NCBI GenBank assembly: GCA_013350335.1
Contig: CM023534.1
Location: 22,525,302 to 22,589,301 of the forward strand
Length of the DNA stretch: 64,000 nucleotides
Direction: 5' to 3'
Source of the DNA: Chimonanthus salicifolius
Taxonomy: Eukaryota; Streptophyta; Magnoliopsida; Laurales; Calycanthaceae
This document shows positions 56,481 through 64,000 of this stretch, one piece after another. The notes under the pieces are model-generated. The model was not told the origin of the DNA and ran no database searches. It was given only the letters and a program-made list of their open reading frames with translations. Made by a program: the position numbers and the translations under genes. How positions within the stretch are numbered: position 1 is the stretch's first letter; each line of letters opens with the position of its first letter.

Positions 56481-57649
56481 AAATATGGTAAATTTGAAAA
56501 TATCAAAATATTTATGACATTGAGTTGAAATGGCTAAAGGAAAGCTAAAATGGCCATATAATTTCTTTCCCTTTCTTTTTTTTTTTTTTTCTCTTTCTAA
56601 TCTTATTTGCATTTCCTTTACCTGCAGTAGGCCTTAACTGGCATCTTTCCTTGCAAATTCACGGTAAAAAATCAGGCCCAAATCCTCTTCTGTTTACAGT
56701 TTACACATTGGATTTAACAGCCATTCCAAGCTCTTAATACCGATTTCTTGCTGGATTTAGGTGGCCCAAATATATCCATGCATGTATCAAATAAGCTGGT
56801 CAAGGATCGTTTGAAATCGGCTCCAAAATTTCCTTTGTAATTCAGTCTATAAATCAGGCCCATTAACACTGGAACCTTCCTAGCTTTGATGCCGTGCTTC
56901 CTTGGACCCTTTCAGCCGTTGAATGAGGACCCATTCTTTTTTTAAACAACAAATGGATCAGCCATCATTCAGGTATGAATTGGAAAATCCATATTCAATG
57001 AAAATTTTCCATTTAGAATTATTACCCATTTTCATTCCAAACAGGACCCACAAGGTCAATTGATTGGATTTTCTGCTGCGTTGGCGTCCATGTGGAGTAC
57101 ATGTCAGCAGCTGATGTCTACATGTGGGATCCACTGAACTGACAACATTTGGATTTGATTTCATAGGCTTTTGAGGCCCAACTCATTTCAAATGGGCCCA
57201 GGCCCATAACTGTTCAAATGTGTTATACTGGCATAAGTGGGTCCTTTAGATTTTGTTTGAGTTCCCCACTTTCCTCCATCAATTGGATCCAGTGGCCGAT
57301 ATCTTGATATCTTGGATATCGGCTGATATCTCTCTCTCTTATTATTTTTTTTTTTAAAATCTCAGTGTGTGAGCCGATATCGGTCTGGATAAAGTTGATT
57401 GATAAGATTGAAACAAACTTATTGCTCTGAAAGAAGCCCACACATGCTGGATGAATAGTAAACGGTGCATCATTCAACGAGCCTCAACAACTTTCCTACA
57501 ATTTGAATAGAAACAAATGAAATTCTCTGGATTCTTTCGTAAGTGGACCGAAAGAGAAATTCTTTTCATGATGAGATACTAGAAAAAAATCATTTAAATT
57601 TTATCCCAATAAGGTGCTTCAAGCCTTCTGAAAAACTTCTTCCGTAATA
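56481..57649. other. No gene seen; one ATCGGC patch
   Basis: A short patch at 57293-57385 has GGCCGATATC, GGATATCGGCTGATATC and GAGCCGATATCGG, another relic of the same motif type. No coding domain. The frames at 56958-57164 and 57223-57477 are not recognised. Confidence 0.4.
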
Positions 57650-57900
57650 TATGTTTTTTTTTGAATGATAGGTAAGTATATATCAAACAAAACAATATAA
57701 AGGGGGCTCAAAATGAAACAAAAGAAAAAAGAAACAAGGGCTAGGCAAAGAAACAACAGAAGCCCACGCAACCACATTCAGGGCTAAGAATGCAAAAGCG
57801 AACACCGATAGAGGCCTATCGGCACAAAGCCGCAAAGCACCCGATGGCCACTTCTTTGGTGGAATCTTGGATGAAATCACAGCCTTTTTTATAAACATTT
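57650..57900 (-). mobile_element. LINE 3' end fragment
   Basis: On the minus strand a last short frame (ending FEPPLYCFV) is followed by TTTGATATATACTTACCTAT and an A-run at 57655-57663. This tail wording is typical of plant L1-type LINEs. The element is strongly 5'-truncated and no RT domain is here. Confidence 0.55.
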
Positions 57901-58312
57901 TGAAAAGGTTTACAAAAATTTAAAAACCAGATGTGCAATAAAGATAATTAAAATATCTTAATTTTTTTCTTAATAACATCGAATAAAACTGTTATCATCA
58001 AGAAGAAATTAATGCCATCAATATTTGAATTGCATAGAACCTTAAAATTACATGAAAATTGCTGCAGAAAATTTGAGTAACCGGCTGACAACAACTGCCA
58101 CCGGCGCTAGCTGGATTTTTCCTCTTGGCCCGTTGATTTCCAACGTCTTGAATCTTATATCCGACACTCAGACACCATTCTTCCTTTCTATGCTGGTACG
58201 TTCGTAAGATTTATTCTCACTTTATGTGACCCACACATTGTGGACTTAAAAATTAGGGACTCATATTCAATTATATGTATTAAATTAGGGACTCATATTC
58301 AATTATATGTAT
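57901..58312. other. Unassigned, ends in a tandem repeat
   Basis: No gene. 58252-58312 holds two copies of a unit of about 32 bases containing TTAGGGACTCATATTCAAT, directly before the copia LTR. Confidence 0.5.
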
Positions 58313-58826
58313 GTAACGGTTCGAAGAGAAAGGGTTGAGTCAGTTACCACTTTGAAGGGTTGAGTTAGTTACCACTTTGAAGGGTTGTGGTATTTAAGAA
58401 TACTAACCGCTCAAAAGTCCTCTCTCTCTCCATGAAAAGTTTCTCTCTGCAGTTCAAGAATACCATCAGCTTGAGAAATCTATAGCATTGAGACTAAGGA
58501 AGGGAAAGAGAGAGAAATCTAAAGGACACCATCTTCTCTTCATTTGCATTGTAATTTCAGGAAGGACCAAATGATACACAATGATATTGGGCTGATAGAG
58601 GAGTCTCTTAATCAAGCGATGGATTTGGATATGTGTTTTGTTAATAATGTTTAATTCTGCCTAATGTTATGTTTATTGCAAAACATCATTTGATTCAGTT
58701 CTTGTAGAATAATGACAATGGATTGAAATCATATTTTGGATTGGAATATTAAGATGTAAATATGATAATGAACTTGATGGTTTTTTTCCCCAAATTTTCA
58801 ATCCTTATTAAGAAAATTATCTATCA
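58313..58826 (+). mobile_element. Copia 5' LTR (right-edge element)
   Basis: Ends CTATCA at 58826, followed by the primer site. It begins near TGTAACGGTTCG (58312-58313); this start is less certain because the 3' LTR is outside the window. It has a tandem repeat of about 25 bases at 58332-58382 (GGGTTGAGTTAGTTACCACT). Confidence 0.65.
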
Positions 58827-58828
58827 AT

Positions 58829-58840
58829 TGGTATCAGAGT
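58829..58840 (+). other. Primer-binding site (initiator-Met tRNA)
   Basis: TGGTATCAGAGT matches the complement of the initiator-Met tRNA 3' end, two bases after the LTR. It anchors the plus-strand copia element. Confidence 0.85.
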
Positions 58841-60689
58841 CAAGTTAATTGAATCATTTGGTGTTTCATTAAGATCTTGTATGATGAAGTATTGAAATTC
58901 GATTGAAAGTTCTCATTATTGAGTACAGTTGCTTACCCTTTTTCTTATAAGCGCTCATTACAATTGGGATTTGGTTATATCTAAATGATCCTAATTTGTT
59001 AGACATTGCCAATTCTCCAAATCTAGTAATGCTGCTGTTCTCTTTCTTTTTCAACTTTAATAGGTATAAGATGTCTGTATTGTTTGTATGGAGATTTGAT
59101 GGGAGCGGTGAGAAAGGAACAACTTTCTATTGTGGTTCATAACTCTAACGAAGTAGAGTTGCATGCCCTTGAAGGTGGGTGCAGGAGTTTCGAAGGTGAA
59201 TCCTTTGTAGTCACATAACAGACAAAAGTATCAAGTATGTATGGAGGCTCCTTGTTATTAAAAAAAGAAAATCAATAAGATAATGAAAATGAAAGGCTTC
59301 ACTGTCTCTCGTGTTCCTAGGTCTACCAATGTTAAGACTAATAGTTTGGCTAAGAGTGTGGGCTGGTCTCAATCTGAAAACCAAATTGAGCTTCCTGAAT
59401 AATTGACTGACACTGTAAGAGACCTTACTTATTATGATAATTTAATTATATTTTGGAACACATGAGGATAAACATGATGTCTTATTTATTCAATGAGATG
59501 TCAGTGATATAAAATTACATATTTCAATTTGAAAGATTTTTTGAATAGAATGTGAATTATATTTGATTCAATTAAGATAGATGTGAAGTCATTATCTTTG
59601 ACTTAGATTCATATTATGGTACGGTTTGGTAGTCACCAAAGTGACCCAACCGAATGTTTTGGATGTCAAGTCATATAACAGTTTTTAAAAAAAATCAGAA
59701 AGGGAAAACAATTCAGATCTTAAACTTATGAACAGTATCGGTTGAACCGATAGTTGGTATTGTCAGTCAAACCGACATACTAGTAAAAAAAGTTTCTTTG
59801 ATACTCATTATGTTTAGAATATCAATTATGTATTTTATATGAAAGTTTTATGAATAAATATAAACCTTGTTTAATTCTATAATATAGTAAGGTCATTGTT
59901 CTTGACTTAAAATCACATAAAGATACGATTTGGTAGTCACCAAAGTGGCCCAATCGGAATGAGTCGAATTTCGAGTCTTATAATCAAGAATCAGTACTCC
60001 TCCCAAGTATTGGATAATGATGACCTTGCAAATCGCAATCACTAGCCATAGAGATATTAGGTTGGCCCAAAGGTGAGTCCGTTCCGAGTGGTTAACGGAT
60101 TGAGATAGGATAATTGTCGGTACTTGTGGTTAGTATTAGTACGGACACCCAAAGGTGACTACGATATTTAGTCACTTGTACTTAGTTAATTAGTCCTAAT
60201 AGTGACTGAGAATCACCGTAACGTTTGAATAGTGTGTCATAAGATTACCCAAAGGTAGATCTGATAGCACTGTTCACTAAAGTTAAATTATGCATGAGTT
60301 TCATATTATGTTTAAAACTCATAGCATTAAAGAGTGATCATGTCTTATGTATCTAGCTTCCTTATCTGTTTCACTTCACGTGCAAGCTCCGTCTATTCCC
60401 ATACTGAATGTGATACTTTTTTCAGAATGAAAAGAATAAGTTGAGTTTCACCTCAATGTACTCGATCTTAATAAAGCAATTATTTTGAATGAGCCTATTA
60501 AAATTGATGAAAGTAGTGCTCAAAAGAAAATGTCCCATGAAGCGTGGATTAAGTCTAACAGACTTAGCCTTGCCTTATGTCAATGCGCATGATGATAGCG
60601 AACAAATTAATGCTTAGGATTTGCTCTAGAACACAAAAAATAAGTTCTAGTCTGCTAGATAGTCCTTAGCCGGGACACTAATGGCCTAG
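58841..60689 (+). other. Leader and degenerate start of the copia element
   Basis: No intact frame. Two diverged direct repeats of about 100 bases (59575-59680 and 59890-59995) share TTTGGTAGTCACCAAAGTG. The start of gag is not recognisable. Confidence 0.45.
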
Positions 60690-60980
60690 ACTCACCACAA
60701 TGAAATTTGATGGGAATCAAGGAATGTATGAGCATGTGATGGATATGACCAAAATTGCTGCTCAACTGAAGAACCTTGGAATAAGTATGGATGATTTATT
60801 TCTTGTCTAATTTTTCTCTCTCTCCTTAGTACGAGTCATTTCAAAGAAGTTATAATACTAATAAAGATAAATGACAAATCAATCGATTCACAAAATGTTG
60901 ATTCAAGAGAAGACTAGAATTAAGAAAATTGGACATCATTCACTTCATCTAATGAGTCAAGGGCCCAATGAGAAATAAAA
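60690..60980 (+). pseudogene. Copia gag, first recognisable part
   Basis: Reads MKFDGNQGMYEHVMDMTKIA, then AQLKNLGISMDDLFLV. This is the UBN2-type gag core of Ty1/copia. A stop follows at about 60810, then further decay (YESFQRSYNTNKDK). It is interrupted at 60980 by a TRIM. Confidence 0.85.
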
Positions 60981-61450
60981 TGTAATAACCCGCTCCCTAG
61001 TTGCATTAGAAATTCCCTAGTATATAAGTGGTGTCCTTCCTCCTTCTAGCATGAGGCTTTTGGGAGTAGCAGTAGGTTTGCTCGCCAATTGAAAGTCGTA
61101 CGGCCCATGTGTGAGGCCCAGAGCGGACAATATCATGTTAATAGGACGGGTCGTTACAAATGGTATCAGAGTATGGTTCAACTCTCTACCTGAAGATGTG
61201 GGCTTGGTTGTTATGTGTGCAGGCTAGGGACGGCTCTGGCTTTAAGGGGATTAGATTGTAATACCCCGCCCCAAAAGTTTCACATTGCTAGTTGCATTGG
61301 AAATTCCCTGGTATATAAGTGGTAGCCTTCCTCCTTCTAGCATGAGACCTTTTGGGAGCAACAGTGAGTTTGATCGCCAATTGAAAGCCGTGCGGGCCGT
61401 GTGTGAGGCCCAGAGAGGACAATATCATACTAGCTGGACGAGTCGTTATG
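60981..61450 (+). mobile_element. TRIM retrotransposon inserted in gag
   Basis: A complete 470-bp miniature. LTRs are 60981-61158 (TGTAATAACCC...GTCGTTACA) and 61257-61450. A primer site TGGTATCAGAG is at 61161-61171, and polypurine AAGGGGATTAGAT ends at 61256. The interior is only about 98 bases, with no coding capacity. The gag resumes right after it. The target duplication is not clean (TAAAA and AAAGA). It is not the 5S-bearing Cassandra family: no 5S sequence is seen. Confidence 0.88.
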
Positions 61451-61655
61451 AAAGAAGCCTAAGAAATTTAAGAAAGTTGGATCGAAGCCACATGTGCTTA
61501 GTACGAGTTATCATGCTAATGACAAAGGAAAGGATGGTGTGAGGTGCCATTTCTGTAGAAAGCAAAGTAATTTCAGGAAAGACTGCCTTAAGAGGAGAGC
61601 TTAGTTTGAAATGAAAGGTATTCATTACACTTTTTGTATGTTTTGAATCTAATAT
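61451..61655 (+). pseudogene. Copia gag, zinc-knuckle part
   Basis: Continues the gag as KKVGSKPHVLST and then CHFCRKQSNFRKDCLKR, the CCHC knuckle with its His replaced by Asn. A stop lies between the knuckle and FEMKG. Confidence 0.8.
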
Positions 61656-62680
61656 CACTGAAGTTTCCTCTAATGATTGGTGGCTTGACTCTGGGGCTAC
61701 AACTCATGTTTCTATTGTGATTTATCCCTACATCATAATATTGGTATTAAACATGGGCTACTTGAATTGATGCACACTGACATGTGGCCCATTTGATGTT
61801 CCATATTTTGATGGAGAATCTTATTTATCACCTTTATAGATAATTTTTCACTCTATGGTTATATTTATCTATTGCACGATAAATCTCAAGCGATTAATTC
61901 CATATAGATATTTATCATTGAGGTAGAAAGGAAATTAGATAAGAAGGTGAAGGTCATAAGATCTGATAGGGTGGTGGATATTATGGAAGATACGACGAAA
62001 CGGGTCAGCAGCTGGGGCCGTTTGCTAGGTTACTAGAAAGTCATGGTATTGTGGCACAACACACAATGCTGGGTAGCAGAATGGTGTTGTTGAAAGGCGA
62101 AACTGAACGCTTATGGGTATGATTAGGAGCATGCTATGTAATAACACTGTACCTATTATATTGTGGATGCATGCATTAAGGACCGCAATGTACATATTAA
62201 ACAGGGTTCCTACTAAGTCAGTTCTTAAGACACCTTTTGAACTATGAACAGGAAGAAAACCCAGTTTAAGATACCTGTACGTATGGGGTTGTCCTGCGGA
62301 AGTAAGGATATATAATCCCATGAAAATAAACTTGATAAAACGAACAATCAGTGGTTACCCTGAGAAATCCCAAGGGTGTAGATTTTATTGTCCAAACCAT
62401 GGACTGAGGATTGTATAGACCGAAAATACAAGATTCATTGAAAATGGTGAGGTTAGTGGGAGTGATGTGACTTGAAATGAGGGTGCAAGTCCCTATACTC
62501 GGAACTTCGAAGAGTGTTGGCATTGTTCCTAATGTTATTGAACAACATAATGAAATATAACACTTGAATGATCAATCACTCCATGAAGAAACTATCACCA
62601 CTAATGAACCGATTATAGAACAACCACAAGAAATAGCCTTAAGAAGGTCTCAAAGGCAAAGAAGAAATGCTATTTAGAAT
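61656..62680 (+). pseudogene. Copia protease and integrase remnant
   Basis: Protease: WWLDSGATTHVS with the Asp-Ser-Gly active site intact (about 61681-61715). Integrase: HGLLELMHTDMWP, FITFIDNFSLYGYIYLLHDK and KVIRSDR with both catalytic Asp. Then a heavily shifted stretch and LWMHALRTAMYILNRVP, later PAEVRIYNP and FYCPNHG. Many stops and frameshifts: it is a pseudogene over its full length. Confidence 0.87.
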
Positions 62681-64000
62681 GATTATGTGGTTTACATACA
62701 AGAATCAGATTATGATTTAGGGACTGTTAAGGATTCGGTCACTTATGAAGAAGCCATATAATGTGAGAATTCTGATAAATGGATTGATGCTAGAAAAGAT
62801 AAGTTAAAATCCATGAACTAGAATGAAGTCTGAGATTTAGTAGAATTGCTCCATGGATACAAGAAAGTAGGATGTAAATGGGTCTTTTAGACTAAATGAG
62901 ACTCAAATGGCAATATCGAATGGTATAAAGCCAGACTTGTGGTAAAGGGGTTCACTCAGAAGGATGGTATTGATTATAAAGAGACATTCTCTTGTGTATC
63001 CAGGAAGGACTCTTTCAAAATAGTTATGGTTTTGATGTCTCATTATGATTTAGAATTACACCAGATAGGTGTTAAAACCACATTTTTGAATGGTAATCTA
63101 GATGAGGATGTGTATATCGATCAACTTAAAGATTTTTCCATAGAGGAAAAGGAACACATGGTATGCAAACATAAGAAATCAATTTATGGTCTTAAATAAG
63201 ACTCCCGACAATGGTATCTTAAGTTCAATGATATTGTTACTTCCTTCGGTTTTAAGAAAAACACCGTTGATCAGTATATATACCTGAAGGTTAATGGGAA
63301 CAAATATATCTTCTTGATATTGTATGTTAATGAGATTTTTCTCACCACTAACAATCGTTGTTCCTCTTAAGATATCCCTATATAAAAGAAGGAGACAAAT
63401 TTAATCTAATGAAATGTCTTAAAAATGAACTTGAAATAAAACAAATGAAAGAATCCTTTATGCTTCTGTTGTAGGTAGTCTTATATATGCACAAACCTGT
63501 ACCAGACCAGACATTAGCTTTGCCGTCGGTATGCTAGACAGATATCAAAAATAATCCTAGAATAGATCACTAGAAAGCTACAAAGAAAGTTAGGATATAT
63601 TTATAGGGTACTAAGGATTACATGATCGCATTTAGGAGGTCCAACAATCTCGAGGTCATTGGCTACTCGGATTCAGAGTTTGTTTGATGCGTTGATAGTA
63701 GAAAGTTAATGTTTGGTTATTTGTTCCTTATGGTTAGCTGAACAATCTCATGAAAAAGTCTCAAACAGACTATCACTGCATCATCAACTATGCAAGAAGA
63801 ATTTGTGGCATGCTATGAGGTCATTATTCAAAGAATGTGGTTGCGGAACTTTATCTCAGGACTTAAAATTGTTGACAATATTGCTAGGCCGCTGATAATT
63901 TATTGTGGTAACTCCGCCACATTTTTCTCCTTAAAGAACGACAAGTATTCTAATGGATCGAAACATATGAATTGAAATACTTTGTCGTAAAAGAAGAGGT
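62681..64000 (+). pseudogene. Copia reverse transcriptase and RNase H, runs off the edge
   Basis: RT reads ARLVVKGFTQKDGIDYKETF, then LELHQIGVKTTFLNGNLDED: the first catalytic Asp (QMDVKTAFLNG in active elements) is Gly. The active-site YVDD is YVNE (about 63324-63335). Then RNase H pieces: PDISFAVGMLDRYQ and, near the end, YCGNSATFF where active elements have YCDNSA. The 3' LTR is outside the window. Confidence 0.88.

Noticed and set aside
60981..61450. Cassandra element with 5S rRNA
   Set aside because: Size and termini suggested it, but no 5S promoter or core sequence is found in either LTR.

Overview
This is a 64 kb stretch of plant nuclear DNA, very AT-rich and dominated by transposable elements. 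The evidence for a flowering plant is direct. There are two intact genes of the plant-specific DUF247 (UPF0481) family, a Ty3/gypsy chromovirus with a chromodomain and an initiator-Met tRNA primer site, several Ty1/copia elements, tRNA-derived SINEs, a TRIM and several MITEs. I see no rRNA or tRNA gene, no CRISPR array and no bacterial features. The species cannot be told from the sequence alone.

Layout. 1-2797: DUF247 gene A (603-2015, minus) with its flanks. About 2790-14805: a decayed Tekay/Del-type chromovirus lying on the minus strand, with two truncated LTRs (native LTR about 4 kb) and a broken gag-pol. 14806-16588: tail of another gypsy-like LTR. 16589-21990: mostly unassignable AT-rich DNA, with one cysteine-rich open frame near 18.1-18.6 kb. 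21990-28300: a tandem DUF247 array. It holds a remnant of a third copy (only the 3' flank and last codons survive), then intact gene B (26086-27501, minus), with a SINE and two MITEs that can be dated relative to the duplication by paralogous empty sites. 28668-32697: a complete 4,030-bp solo LTR of the same chromovirus family, with a 5-bp target duplication. 33048-46308: a nest of copia fragments, including a complete non-autonomous Athila/Tat-like element (34935-41101) inserted in a copia LTR, and a related solo LTR (42804-44419) inserted in a copia pol. 46309-58250: mostly anonymous, with MITEs, a hAT-type MITE inside a SINE, a LINE tail and LTR scraps. 58313-64000: a copia element running off the right edge, its gag interrupted by a 470-bp TRIM.

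The only genes that look functional are the two DUF247 paralogues (about 95% identical proteins). They are single-exon, predicted membrane-anchored proteins of unknown biochemical function; members of this family act in grass self-incompatibility.

The most unusual signal is in the chromovirus LTRs. All three LTR copies carry, on the element's sense strand, pieces of unrelated host genes: one exon of a plant L-asparaginase/isoaspartyl peptidase gene with part of its upstream intron, and one or two pentatricopeptide-repeat (PPR) fragments. A one-base deletion in the asparaginase exon is shared by all three copies, so the capture happened before the family spread here.
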